Assembly: GCF_004124315.2 (NCBI RefSeq)
Contig: NZ_CP096889.1
Coordinates: forward strand, 680,001-744,000
From: Bacillus cabrialesii
GTDB lineage: Bacteria > Bacillota > Bacilli > Bacillales > Bacillaceae
Reading direction: 5' to 3'
Length of the DNA stretch: 64,000 bases
Shown: positions 6,947 through 15,977 of the stretch, piece after piece
How positions within the stretch are numbered: the first letter of the stretch is position 1
Layout of the letters: the number at the start of each line of letters is the position of its first letter
Notes under the pieces: model-generated
Told to the model about the DNA's origin: nothing
What the model saw: only the letters and a program-made list of their open reading frames with translations
Databases searched by the model: none
Position numbers and translations under genes: made by a program

Positions 6947-9427
6947 TTATTTAATAACCATCTGTAATCTTTCCACCTCACCACGAATCCCAATCGCAGG
7001 CTCCCACGAATCAATCAAACGAATCGCTTTTTGATTGAATTCCATCGCTTTCGTTTTCTCTCCTTTACGGTACAACAGCTGTGCCATCCCATAATCATAA
7101 TAGATCAACTCAACCTGATTCGCGTTATGTTTGTCATAGAGCATCTGCTCAAAGGCTTCTTCCGCTTTCTCAAACTGTTCACACTTCACGTAAGCGACAC
7201 CCAGATTGAAATAGGCTTCTATCGTTTTTTCGCCGCCGTACGTGGAGCTGATTTCATTTGCCGCTTCGTATAGTTGAATGGCTTCTTCATCATGACCTCT
7301 CGCAAAGCTTAGGTCTCCGCGAACCAGCAGAACCCTATGTTGAATCGTAGGGGAAATCGGTTGATCTTCTATTTTGTTTAAAATGGTCTTTGCTTTTTCC
7401 TGTTGCCCGGCTTTTAAAAACAGCCTTGCTTTGAGTGCGTTTCCCCATACCTTTAGATCATGGGCATCGTGAGCGTCTGATTGTTCAAGAATCTTTAGGC
7501 CAGCTTCAATTTGTTGAAGCGCTCCGTCTAAATCATTGACTTCCATCAGGGCCCAGCCTGCTGTGTCGATTCGGAAGTACGCTTCTCGTGTGTGTTGGCC
7601 TATTTGATGGGCGGCGTCGGCGGCTTTGCGTCCGTATTCGATTCGTAGGGGCAGATTGATTCTGCTTAGAAAATGGCTGATGCGGGTGATGAGTTCGATT
7701 AGGATTTCTTTTTGTTCGGTTTCACTTGACCATTTAATCACCTTTAGGATGTTTGGCCATTCTTTTTTGATTTGGTCTAAATCACGTCCCAGGAGATAGC
7801 TCCAATAGATAGAGTTGGGCTGTTCCCGCTTTAAATGGGTTTCGGCGTAATCAATATAATAGTGCGCCCAGCGGCTGCGGGCTTCTTTTTCATATTCGTG
7901 ATGTTCGGACAAGTGCTGTTCTCCGTAAGCGACAACGGTTTGGTGGGCCAAGTAGTGTGTTCTTCCTTCGCTTCGTTCCGGCTGAATCAGGGCATATGAC
8001 CGCATTTGTTCAATCGCGTAGTGAAAACGGCGAGCGTCTAATCCGGCCGCTGCCGCCAGGCTTTTTTCATCCGGCGGCTTGCTGAAAAAGCAAAGCGTCT
8101 GCCATAGCTTTTGCGTATCTTCGTTGCATCTGTGCCATGTGCGGCCAAAGAGGGACTCAAACAATTCCAAGAGTGAATAGCCTGCTTTTCCAAGCTCATG
8201 AATCAGCTGCTGAGCGGGTATGTCATCGTCTGACATATAGGCGATGCTGAGTGCCATGGCTTTCGGGTTTCCGGCAGTCGCTGAAATGTATTCGTTTTTC
8301 AGGTCAGACGAAAGGTGTAACAGCTGCTCCAGCTTTTCCCGTTTATGTGGGAGGTTACATGTTTGTAAGCAGCGGTGCACTTCTTGCTGAAAAAATTCAA
8401 GGGCATCTGTTTGTTCAAGGCCGCTGAGCTGGATGGCCGCCATTTCTCCGAAGCTTTCCCGATAGGTTTGCTTTACGTTTTCCCGCGCTGTGAGGAGGAC
8501 TTTCACGCCTTGCGGAAGGCTGGTGATAAATTCGTGAATGTCACGTTCTGCGGTATCGATGCTGTCAACGATCAGCAGGACCGGTTTTTCTCTTGTGTAA
8601 TTGGCCAACGCATTGCGGACGACGAATCGTTTTTCATTGATTGATTTATCGATTTGTTCTGTGCGTCCGAGCTGATAGGCGATGGTATTTAAAAAATCGC
8701 TAAAGCTCAATCCTTTCCAATCAGCGCTGACCCAGATGATGCTGTTGAATGCCGGCCAATCTGAAGTATCATCAACACAGGAATAGGCAGCCTCAAGAGC
8801 GATTGTGGTTTTCCCCATGCCGGCCCAGCCGGTGATTAAGCAGACTGGTGACGGAGAAAGCAACCATTGCCGGATCGCTTCCATATCAAAGCTGCGCCCG
8901 ATAAAGTGTCCGGACCAGCGTGACGGTAAGTTATGTGTGATAGGCTGTTCTGTAAGCGCATTCGTTTCATGGCCGGGTTTATCATGAAACAGCCGTTTTA
9001 CTACATTCTCAATTTCATTTTCACTTGGAGCCCTGAATGATCCGTCTTTTCGCAGCGTTTTCGCTTTTTTGAGACAAGACGCCGCCCAGACAGGCAACGC
9101 GGGTTTGATGACTGGGATGGTGGTCGTTTCCAGCAGATCGGTCAACCACTCGATATCGAAGTCGGTTTTATCGAGAATGATCCAGATCACCCCGAACAGT
9201 TTTCCGTCGTCGATTCTTCCGGGAATATAGTTTTCACCCATCTGTCCGATCCAGCTTTTGATCGTGTTAGAGGAAACCCCCAGCTGGAGCGCGATTTTAT
9301 CTATGTAAGACTGTCCTGTTTTTTCATTCTTTTTCCTTATGATTTTATAATCAGGATGAAGCTTTAGTGATTTGACGCCAGGTGCCAGCAGTTGTGCAAA
9401 ATGTTTTCGGTTTTCAAGTTCAGCCAT
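6947..9427 (-). CDS. gutR: Glucitol operon activator GutR (STAND ATPase with TPRs)
   Basis: An 826-residue transcriptional activator. It has an N-terminal helix-turn-helix (IALQLGVSSNTIKSWIG), a central NTPase with Walker A GWAGMGKTT and Walker B LLIVDSID, and a C-terminal half of TPR-like helical repeats (such as EAYFNLGVAYVKCEQFEKAEEAF). This is the STAND/NB-ARC layout in which glucitol and ATP trigger oligomerisation and activation of gutB. Divergent from gutB with about 200 bp between the starts. ATG 9427 follows AGGAGGT. Its length is close to the known GutR. Confidence 0.93.
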   Translation of the reverse strand: MAELENRKHFAQLLAPGVKSLKLHPDYKIIRKKNEKTGQSYIDKIALQLGVSSNTIKSWIGQMGENYIPGRIDDGKLFGVIWIILDKTDFDIEWLTDLLETTTIPVIKPALPVWAASCLKKAKTLRKDGSFRAPSENEIENVVKRLFHDKPGHETNALTEQPITHNLPSRWSGHFIGRSFDMEAIRQWLLSPSPVCLITGWAGMGKTTIALEAAYSCVDDTSDWPAFNSIIWVSADWKGLSFSDFLNTIAYQLGRTEQIDKSINEKRFVVRNALANYTREKPVLLIVDSIDTAERDIHEFITSLPQGVKVLLTARENVKQTYRESFGEMAAIQLSGLEQTDALEFFQQEVHRCLQTCNLPHKREKLEQLLHLSSDLKNEYISATAGNPKAMALSIAYMSDDDIPAQQLIHELGKAGYSLLELFESLFGRTWHRCNEDTQKLWQTLCFFSKPPDEKSLAAAAGLDARRFHYAIEQMRSYALIQPERSEGRTHYLAHQTVVAYGEQHLSEHHEYEKEARSRWAHYYIDYAETHLKREQPNSIYWSYLLGRDLDQIKKEWPNILKVIKWSSETEQKEILIELITRISHFLSRINLPLRIEYGRKAADAAHQIGQHTREAYFRIDTAGWALMEVNDLDGALQQIEAGLKILEQSDAHDAHDLKVWGNALKARLFLKAGQQEKAKTILNKIEDQPISPTIQHRVLLVRGDLSFARGHDEEAIQLYEAANEISSTYGGEKTIEAYFNLGVAYVKCEQFEKAEEAFEQMLYDKHNANQVELIYYDYGMAQLLYRKGEKTKAMEFNQKAIRLIDSWEPAIGIRGEVERLQMVIK

Positions 9428-9582
9428 AAGCCTGCACCTCCTATTAGTACTATTTTATCAATCCAGCGTTTTTTGTATATGAGAAAATAGTAAAGTACAG
9501 TGCGGCTGTCCTTTTATACAGCAGGAAAGGCTGTTGAACATGTTGGAAAGCAGATAAAATGGGGGCAGTAACAGAGAAAATA

Positions 9583-9604
9583 AAAATGTATGCACTTACA
9601 TTTT
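9583..9604 (+). promoter_or_regulatory. Inverted repeat in the gutB leader
   Basis: AAAATGTA / TACATTTT with a 6-nt spacer, ending 27 bp before gutB. It could be part of a GutR operator or a leader hairpin; sequence alone does not decide. No clear sigma-A promoter with good spacing was found in 9428-9582. Confidence 0.35.
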
Positions 9605-9630
9605 ATTTTCTAAAGAAAGGAATTTGCCAA

Positions 9631-10692
9631 ATGACTCACACAGTACCTCAAAGCATGAAAGCGGCTGTTATGCACAACACAAGAGAGATCAAAATTGAAA
9701 CATTGCCTGTGCCTGACATCAATCATGATGAAGTGTTGATTAAGGTGATGGCTGTCGGGATTTGCGGATCGGATCTGCATTACTATACAAATGGCAGAAT
9801 CGGCAACTATGTAGTGGAAAAACCATTTATCCTTGGCCATGAATGCTCGGGAGAAATTGCCGCTGTCGGATCGTCTGTCAATCAATTTAAGGTGGGAGAC
9901 CGTGTCGCTGTTGAGCCGGGTGTCACATGCGGACGCTGTGAGGCGTGCAAGGAAGGGCGCTATAACCTTTGTCCGGATGTACAGTTTTTGGCTACACCGC
10001 CGGTAGATGGCGCGTTTGTTCAATATATCAAAATGCGTCAGGACTTCGTTTTTTTGATCCCAGACTCACTTTCCTATGAAGATGCGGCTTTGATCGAACC
10101 ATTTTCTGTCGGCATTCATGCAGCGGCGAGAACGAAGCTACAGCCCGGATCAACAATTGCAATTATGGGGATGGGCCCTGTTGGGTTAATGGCTGTTGCG
10201 GCAGCTAAAGCATTTGGGGCAGGCACAATTATCGTGACCGACTTAGAGCCGCTGCGGTTAGAAGCTGCGAAAAAAATGGGAGCGACTCATGTCATCAATA
10301 TCCGTGAACAGGACGCGCTTGAAGAAATTAAAACGATCACGAATGATAGAGGCGTTGATGTTGCTTGGGAAACAGCGGGGAATCCAGCGGCATTGCAATC
10401 TGCATTGGCTTCTGTGCGCCGGGGTGGGAAACTGGCGATTGTCGGTTTGCCTTCTCAGAACGAGATTCCGCTCAATGTGCCGTTTATTGCGGACAATGAG
10501 ATTGATATTTACGGGATCTTCCGTTATGCCAATACGTATCCAAAGGGAATCGAATTTCTCGCTTCCGGCATTGTGAACACGAAGCATCTTGTAACCGACC
10601 AATATTCGCTGGAGCAGACGCAAGAGGCGATGGAGCGGGCGCTTCAATTTAAGAATGAATGTTTAAAAGTGATGGTGTATCCAAATCGCTGA
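9631..10692 (+). CDS. gutB: Sorbitol (glucitol) dehydrogenase
   Basis: A 353-residue zinc medium-chain dehydrogenase that oxidises D-glucitol to D-fructose with NAD. The catalytic zinc site GICGSDLHYY and GHE, the structural zinc cysteines CGRCEACKEGRYNLC, and the Rossmann glycine motif GMGPVGLMA are all present. The frame is open upstream to 9559, but ATG 9631 follows AAAGG and gives the known N-terminus MTHTVPQ. First gene of the gutB-gutP-ydjE cluster, divergent from its activator GutR. Confidence 0.95.
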   Translation: MTHTVPQSMKAAVMHNTREIKIETLPVPDINHDEVLIKVMAVGICGSDLHYYTNGRIGNYVVEKPFILGHECSGEIAAVGSSVNQFKVGDRVAVEPGVTCGRCEACKEGRYNLCPDVQFLATPPVDGAFVQYIKMRQDFVFLIPDSLSYEDAALIEPFSVGIHAAARTKLQPGSTIAIMGMGPVGLMAVAAAKAFGAGTIIVTDLEPLRLEAAKKMGATHVINIREQDALEEIKTITNDRGVDVAWETAGNPAALQSALASVRRGGKLAIVGLPSQNEIPLNVPFIADNEIDIYGIFRYANTYPKGIEFLASGIVNTKHLVTDQYSLEQTQEAMERALQFKNECLKVMVYPNR

Positions 10693-10762
10693 GTGAACAG
10701 GGAGGATCTTTGCATTCTCCCTCTTGCTTACCGGAAATGAAAACGAATTCTTGGGGTGGGAA

Positions 10763-12142
10763 ATGATGATTGGAACAGAACAAGCAACGGCATTGAAGGC
10801 GAAGCATCACGGCCTGTCCTGGTTTGAGCGAATCGGATATGGTTTCGGCGACATGTCATATAACATTGTCTTTCAGTTTGTAAACGCATACTTATTATTC
10901 TATTATACAGATGTCGGCGGCATTCAGCCTGCGGTGATCGCCACTTTGTTTCTTGTTGTCCGGGTGCTGGATGCTATTTTTGACCCGATTATGGGATTGA
11001 TTTTAGACAAAACGAACACAAGGTGGGGAAAGGCAAGGCCATATCTGTTGTGGGTGGCATTTCCTTTTGCGTTATTTACGTTCTTATGTTTCACGACGCC
11101 TCATTTCGGTGAGACGGGGAATATGGTATATGCGTACATCACCTATATTCTGCTTGGGATGTCTTTTAGTATGCAAACGATTCCGGTGAACAGCTTAACG
11201 GGGCGGATGACGAATTCAGTGGAGGAACGGACGGTTCTGACCACAACCCGGATGATTTTGGTGTATATCGGTATCCTTTTATCCATTTCCTGTGCGACAC
11301 CGCTTGCGGCCGCCATTGGAGGGGAGAATCAGGCGTTTGGATTCCAAATGACAGCGCTCATCTATGCGGCGGTCAGCATCGTTTTGAACCTATTCAGTTT
11401 CTTTACTGTGCGGGAGCGGATTCAGCCTAAAAAGAGAAAAAAACAAGGGATCAAAAAGACGTTGTCTGTGTTGTTCCAAAACAAACCGTTGCTAGTGCTG
11501 ACTTCATCATTTTTAGCTTTTGCGATTGGATTTAATATTAAGCTCAGCACGATGGTGTACTATTTTACGTATAACGTCAACCATAAAGAATTCGTGTTTT
11601 TAGGAACCGTTTTATTTTTCGGTGCAGCGCTGATCAGCAATTTGTTTATTCCTTTCTTTTCTGAGAAGTGGGGCAGAAAACAAGTCATGATCATCACGGC
11701 TGCTCTATCGCTTATTTCTTATGCCGGCCTGCATTTTACGCCGTATTCTTCGATTACACTCATTTTCGTTTGGCTTTTCGCTTCGGGATTTTTCACAACG
11801 CCTTTAAATACGCTTGCGTGGGGAATGGTTGCGGATTGTGTCGATTACGCGGAATGGAAAATCGGAGTGCGCGCGGATGGTGTGGTGATTTCGAGCATGA
11901 GCTTTATTAATAAACTGGGCGTTGCGTTAGCCGGTTCATTTTCGGCCATTTATTTAGGAATCGCCGGGTATGTCGCGAATGCAGACCAGACAGTTACGTC
12001 ATTAAATGCGATTAAAAACATGAACGCTTTGATTCCGGGGTTATTCATTTTGCTTTCTATTATTCTGATCGCCTTCTATCCTTTAACTGAAAAAAGATAT
12101 AAGCACATCATCTCTGAGCTGGAGCAAAGGCCTGCAAAATAA
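10763..12142 (+). CDS. gutP: Glucitol permease GutP (GPH cation symporter family)
   Basis: A transporter of about 459 residues with 12 predicted transmembrane helices, of the glycoside-pentoside-hexuronide:cation symporter family (MelB-like). The family signature DAIFDPIMGLILDKTNTRWG follows helix 2. An upstream TTG at 10724 is in frame, but ATG 10763 (or 10766), after GGGGTGGG, is the more natural start; the ribosome site is mediocre, so the start is uncertain by a few codons. It lies 70 bp after gutB, and import of glucitol fits its dehydrogenase neighbour. Confidence 0.9.
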   Translation: MMIGTEQATALKAKHHGLSWFERIGYGFGDMSYNIVFQFVNAYLLFYYTDVGGIQPAVIATLFLVVRVLDAIFDPIMGLILDKTNTRWGKARPYLLWVAFPFALFTFLCFTTPHFGETGNMVYAYITYILLGMSFSMQTIPVNSLTGRMTNSVEERTVLTTTRMILVYIGILLSISCATPLAAAIGGENQAFGFQMTALIYAAVSIVLNLFSFFTVRERIQPKKRKKQGIKKTLSVLFQNKPLLVLTSSFLAFAIGFNIKLSTMVYYFTYNVNHKEFVFLGTVLFFGAALISNLFIPFFSEKWGRKQVMIITAALSLISYAGLHFTPYSSITLIFVWLFASGFFTTPLNTLAWGMVADCVDYAEWKIGVRADGVVISSMSFINKLGVALAGSFSAIYLGIAGYVANADQTVTSLNAIKNMNALIPGLFILLSIILIAFYPLTEKRYKHIISELEQRPAK

Positions 12143-12168
12143 ATAGATGTAAAATTTTAAATATTTAA

Positions 12169-12182
12169 TGTAAACGCTTGTA
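12169..12182 (+). promoter_or_regulatory. Possible cre (CcpA) site before ydjE
   Basis: TGTAAACGCTTGTA resembles the catabolite-responsive element consensus with one or two mismatches at its 3' end. It lies 62 bp before the ydjE start, with a TATACT at 12200-12205 that could be a -10. CcpA control of the PfkB kinase is inferred. Confidence 0.5.
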
Positions 12183-12243
12183 TTTATGGCAGAAAGTAAT
12201 ATACTGAGACTGTAATCTAGAAATGATAAATGAGTGTGATCAT

Positions 12244-13206
12244 ATGAGTAGTCAATCTGTTGTTTGTATTGGAGAATTATTGATCGATTTCTTTTGTACC
12301 GATGTTGATGTTGATTTAATGGAAGGGCGCAATTTCTTAAAAAGTGCCGGCGGTGCTCCGGCGAATGTGTCCGCAGCAATCGCCAAGCTAGGCGGACATG
12401 CTGCGTTCAGCGGAAAAGTAGGCAAGGATCCGTTTGGGTATTTTCTGAAGCAAACATTGGACGCTGTACACGTCGATACCTCTATGTTGGTCATGGATGA
12501 GAAAGCGCCTACAACGCTTGCTTTTGTTTCATTAAAACAAAACGGGGAGCGCGATTTTGTTTTTAATAGAGGCGCGGACGCTTTGTTTACGCTGGAGGAT
12601 GTTGACCAGGCAAAACTAAACGAAGCAAAAATCCTTCATTTCGGCTCAGCGACGGCACTGTTGTCAGATCCGTTTTGCTCAGCCTATTTACGGCTCATGT
12701 CGAGTGCGAAAGACAACGGGCAGTTTATTTCGTTTGACCCTAATTATCGTGAGGATTTATGGAAGGGAAGAGTCTCGGAGTTTGTAAGTGTCGCAAAAGA
12801 AGCGATTGCTTTAAGCGATTTTGTGAAAGTCAGTGACGAAGAGCTTGAGATTATCAGCGGTGTGAAGGATCATGAAAAGGGCGTGGCGGTCCTTCATGAG
12901 ATCGGAGCCAAAATTGTCGCCGTGACACTGGGGAAAAGCGGAACGCTTCTTTCGAATGGCAAGGTGAAAGAAGTCATTCCGAGCATTCCGGTTACATCAA
13001 TTGATTCAACGGGAGCGGGCGATGCTTTTGTCGGCGCGGCTTTATATCAATTGGCAAACACGGATCAAATCCAATCTGTTGATGCTGATTTTGCGAAGTT
13101 GCGTGAGATGGTGTTATTTGCCAATAAGGTGGGCGCTCTTGTGTGCACGAAAATTGGAGCGATTGATGCACTGCCGAGCTTGGATGAGATTGAAGTTTCT
13201 TTGTAA
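12244..13206 (+). CDS. ydjE: PfkB-family sugar kinase (probable fructokinase)
   Basis: A 320-residue ribokinase/PfkB-family kinase. The N-terminal signature GGAPANVSAAIAKLGG and the C-terminal signature DSTGAGDAFVGAALYQL, with the catalytic Asp in GAGD, are intact. Next to glucitol dehydrogenase, whose product is fructose, phosphorylation to fructose-6-phosphate is the natural next step and the gene has been described as fructokinase. Start ATG 12244 is used rather than the in-frame ATG 12223; its ribosome site is weak. Confidence 0.9.
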   Translation: MSSQSVVCIGELLIDFFCTDVDVDLMEGRNFLKSAGGAPANVSAAIAKLGGHAAFSGKVGKDPFGYFLKQTLDAVHVDTSMLVMDEKAPTTLAFVSLKQNGERDFVFNRGADALFTLEDVDQAKLNEAKILHFGSATALLSDPFCSAYLRLMSSAKDNGQFISFDPNYREDLWKGRVSEFVSVAKEAIALSDFVKVSDEELEIISGVKDHEKGVAVLHEIGAKIVAVTLGKSGTLLSNGKVKEVIPSIPVTSIDSTGAGDAFVGAALYQLANTDQIQSVDADFAKLREMVLFANKVGALVCTKIGAIDALPSLDEIEVSL

Positions 13207-13212
13207 ACATCG

Positions 13213-13256
13213 AGGATGTTTCTTGAAAGTCTTTGGACTTTTGGGAAGCATCCTTT
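13213..13256 (+). terminator. Terminator after ydjE
   Basis: AGGATGTTTC pairs with GAAGCATCCT around an inner hairpin (AAAGTC / GGACTTT), followed by TTTTTT. Ends the gut cluster. Confidence 0.85.
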
Positions 13257-13334
13257 TTTATATTGTACTTAAACGTTAAATTCAGGTAAAAAGTTATGTA
13301 TTTTCTATTGAAATGTCATTTTTTATTAAAAAAG

Positions 13335-13361
13335 TGAAACTTTTTACGATAATAAATAGTA
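13335..13361 (+). promoter_or_regulatory. Sigma-W-type promoter of pspA-ydjGHI
   Basis: TGAAAC (13335-13340), 17-bp spacer, AGTA (13358-13361). The -35 matches the sigma-W consensus exactly and the -10 has A in place of C in CGTA. pspA is a known sigma-W regulon member. Confidence 0.75.
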
Positions 13362-13408
13362 TATGTAATAAGGGGCTTAACTAATTAGCTTTAGGAGGAA
13401 ACGACAAT

Positions 13409-14092
13409 ATGAGTATAATTGCAAGATTCAAAGATATTATGTCTGCGAATATTAATGCTTTGTTGGGCAAGGCTGAAAATCCAGAGAAAATGGTAGATCA
13501 ATATTTAAGAAACATGAACAGCGATTTGTCTAAGGTAAAGGCGGAAACGGCAGCTGTTATGGCTGAGGAGCAAAGGACAAAAAGAGAATGTCATGAGTGC
13601 CAGGCAGACATGGAAAAGATGGAAAGCTATGCAATGAAGGCACTGCAAGCGGGGAATGAGGGCGATGCGAGAACATTCCTTGAAAGAAAAACATCTTTGG
13701 AATCAAAGCTTTCTGAGCTGCAGACGGCGAATCAAATTGCTGCAACCAATGCCGCACAGATGAGAAAAATGCATGACAAACTGGTTTCTGACATTGGAGA
13801 GCTGGAAGCACGCAAAAATATGATCAAGGCGAAGTGGGCAGTAGCGAAAACGCAAGAAAGAATGAACAAGCTGGGCGCCTCTGTTTCGAGTACCAGCCAA
13901 TCAATGTCTGCGTTCGGCAGAATGGAGGACAAAGTAAATAAGGCGCTTGATCAGGCGAATGCAATGGCTGAACTGAACAGCGCTCCGCAGGATGATATGG
14001 CTGATCTGACTGCTAAATATGATACAGCCGGTTCAAGTCAGGTGGATGATGAACTTGCGGCGTTAAAAGCGAAAATGCTGCTCGATAAATAA
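13409..14092 (+). CDS. pspA: Phage shock protein A homologue
   Basis: A 227-residue PspA/IM30 (ESCRT-III-like) protein, almost wholly helical coiled coil from about residue 25 to 170, starting with an amphipathic MSIIARFKDIMSANINALLG that binds stressed membrane. Family motif: AENPEKMVDQYLRNM. It assembles on the inner face of the membrane under envelope stress. AGGAGG ribosome site. First gene of the pspA-ydjG-ydjH-ydjI operon; YdjG, YdjH and YdjI are reported to place it at the membrane. A partial hairpin follows, so pspA may be expressed above the rest. Confidence 0.95.
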   Translation: MSIIARFKDIMSANINALLGKAENPEKMVDQYLRNMNSDLSKVKAETAAVMAEEQRTKRECHECQADMEKMESYAMKALQAGNEGDARTFLERKTSLESKLSELQTANQIAATNAAQMRKMHDKLVSDIGELEARKNMIKAKWAVAKTQERMNKLGASVSSTSQSMSAFGRMEDKVNKALDQANAMAELNSAPQDDMADLTAKYDTAGSSQVDDELAALKAKMLLDK

Positions 14093-14102
14093 TACATAGG
14101 AA

Positions 14103-14123
14103 GCCGCAGCTTTAGGCTGCGGC
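14103..14123 (+). terminator. Intercistronic hairpin, pspA / ydjG
   Basis: GCCGCAGC / GCTGCGGC with a 5-nt loop, followed by only a weak T stretch (CACCATTTAT). Probably a leaky terminator or an mRNA stabiliser that sets PspA above YdjGHI. Confidence 0.6.
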
Positions 14124-14156
14124 ACCATTTATCATATGATGTGAGAGGGAACGGTA

Positions 14157-15182
14157 ATGATAATATCTTATAAGTGTCCGAACTGCGGAAGTGATATGGC
14201 ATTTGACAGTGAATCCGGTACGTTATCCTGCGGCAGCTGCGGAAGACAGGACAATATTGAAAGCCTTCCGAAAGAAAACATTGCGGCGCGGTTTTCTGAT
14301 GATGAAGCAAAGGAATATAAATGTGAAAGCTGCGGTGCCGTTTTAATTACGGAAGCTGAAACGACAGCGACGACGTGCAGCTTCTGCGGAGGTGCTGCTA
14401 TACTTGCTGATCGTTTATCAGGACATTTGGCGCCGGCGAAGGTCATTCCATTTACAATCAGTAAACAAGAAGCGGAGCAGGCATTTCGAAAGTGGTGCAA
14501 AAAAGGCCTTTTGACACCAAGAGGTTTCATGTCGGCTGATCGTATCAAAAGCATCACCGGCATGTATATTCCATTTTGGATGTTTGATTTAAATAGTGAA
14601 GTACAAGTGAGAGCAAACTGTACCAGAGTCCATCAATATGAAGAAGGGGATTATATTTGCACGGAAACAGAGCACTTTGAAGCGTTTCGTGATATCAATC
14701 TCGATTATTTGAAAATCCCTGTCGATGCCTCTGAAAAAATGAAAGACGAATTAATGGACAAATTGGAGCCTTATTCATACGAAGAGCTGAAGGACTTTCA
14801 AACGGCATATTTGGCCGGCTATATTGCGGAAAAGTACAATTATACCGATGAGGAGCTTTTTCCGAGGGCAAAAGAGAAAATCAGCAGTTATATAGATTCA
14901 TACATACATTCTACTTTTTCCGGATATACGTCAGTCAATGTGAGGGACAAACATATTCACACGAAAAACGTGAACAGCTTTTATGTTTTGCTGCCCGTTT
15001 GGATGGTCAGTTACGATTATGAAAGAGCAGAGCATATCTTTGCGATGAACGGGCAAACAGGGAAGGTTGTCGGAAAGCCGCCGATCAGTCGAGGAAAAGT
15101 GGCGGCATGGTTTAGTGGAATAGCAGGCGGGACATTTCTTGCGTTGAAGCTCGTCTCATTGATGATGGGAGGCGGATTTTGA
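14157..15182 (+). CDS. ydjG: Zinc-ribbon membrane protein YdjG
   Basis: A 341-residue protein with two N-terminal zinc ribbons (CPNCGSD...CGSCGRQ and CESCGAV...CSFCGGA), a mixed central region and a C-terminal hydrophobic segment (about residues 315-338) that should anchor it in the membrane. Second gene of the sigma-W psp operon. In B. subtilis, YdjG with YdjH forms the membrane platform for YdjI and PspA; here the zinc ribbons could serve that docking. Its TGA overlaps the ATG of ydjH (TGATG), giving coupled translation. Confidence 0.88.
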   Translation: MIISYKCPNCGSDMAFDSESGTLSCGSCGRQDNIESLPKENIAARFSDDEAKEYKCESCGAVLITEAETTATTCSFCGGAAILADRLSGHLAPAKVIPFTISKQEAEQAFRKWCKKGLLTPRGFMSADRIKSITGMYIPFWMFDLNSEVQVRANCTRVHQYEEGDYICTETEHFEAFRDINLDYLKIPVDASEKMKDELMDKLEPYSYEELKDFQTAYLAGYIAEKYNYTDEELFPRAKEKISSYIDSYIHSTFSGYTSVNVRDKHIHTKNVNSFYVLLPVWMVSYDYERAEHIFAMNGQTGKVVGKPPISRGKVAAWFSGIAGGTFLALKLVSLMMGGGF

Positions 15183-15946
15183 TGCGCGGATTTTTCGGGA
15201 AAGCGATTCTTGTTGTGCTGGCTGTTTTCATCATAATGCCGGTATTGGGAATCGAAGCGGCAAGAGCTTCTGAATCACAGCAGCATGTATATGACCATGC
15301 CCATCTATTATCAAAAGCAGAAATTGAAAAACTTGAATCTCTCTCGGCAGAGCTGGGTGCAAAGAGAGACACTGATTTCATCATTCTTACGACAAAAAGC
15401 ACAAACGGTGAAGATATTGCCGATTATGCCGGCGATTTTTATGATCGTTACGGAAAAGGCAGTACAGCTATTTTAACGATTGATATGGCGGATAGAGAAG
15501 TATTCATCTCGGGCTACAAAAAAGCTGAACAGTATTTGGACAACAGCAGGCTAAACAGCATCAGAAATACGATTTCATCTGATTTATCAAATGAAGATTA
15601 TTTCAAAGCTTTTAAGACATATATCCAGCTTTCTTATAAAGATATGGGCATAAAACCGGGAATCAATCCCGACAACATATTCTTTACTTGGTGGTTTCAG
15701 CTGGTTGCTGCCATCGCAGTCGGAGGCATCGCGGTTACAATCATGCTTTATCAATCGGGCGGGAAAGTAACGGTTAATGGGAATACATATATGGATCAAC
15801 GTACGTCCGATGTGGTTGATCAATATGACACTTATATCAGAACGACTGTAACAAGAGAAAGAAAACCATCAAATGATAAAGACAGCGGCGATGGCGGGAT
15901 TACGAAAGGCGGCACGTCATACAGTGGAAGCCGCGGCAATTTTTAA
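15182..15946 (+). CDS. ydjH: TPM-domain membrane protein YdjH
   Basis: A 254-residue protein with an N-terminal signal/anchor (residues 5-25), an extracellular TPM (YgcG-like) domain from YDHAHLLSKAEIEKLESLS to about residue 160, a second hydrophobic helix (about 165-190), and a low-complexity Gly/Ser-rich tail ending SGSRGNF. Third gene of the psp operon; works with YdjG. The start is ATG 15182, overlapping the ydjG stop, with GGGAGGCGG just upstream; a TTG one codon earlier is less likely. Confidence 0.87.
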   Translation: MRGFFGKAILVVLAVFIIMPVLGIEAARASESQQHVYDHAHLLSKAEIEKLESLSAELGAKRDTDFIILTTKSTNGEDIADYAGDFYDRYGKGSTAILTIDMADREVFISGYKKAEQYLDNSRLNSIRNTISSDLSNEDYFKAFKTYIQLSYKDMGIKPGINPDNIFFTWWFQLVAAIAVGGIAVTIMLYQSGGKVTVNGNTYMDQRTSDVVDQYDTYIRTTVTRERKPSNDKDSGDGGITKGGTSYSGSRGNF

Positions 15947-15977
15947 ATATAAGAAATAGCCGAAAGGGAGAGGCGTA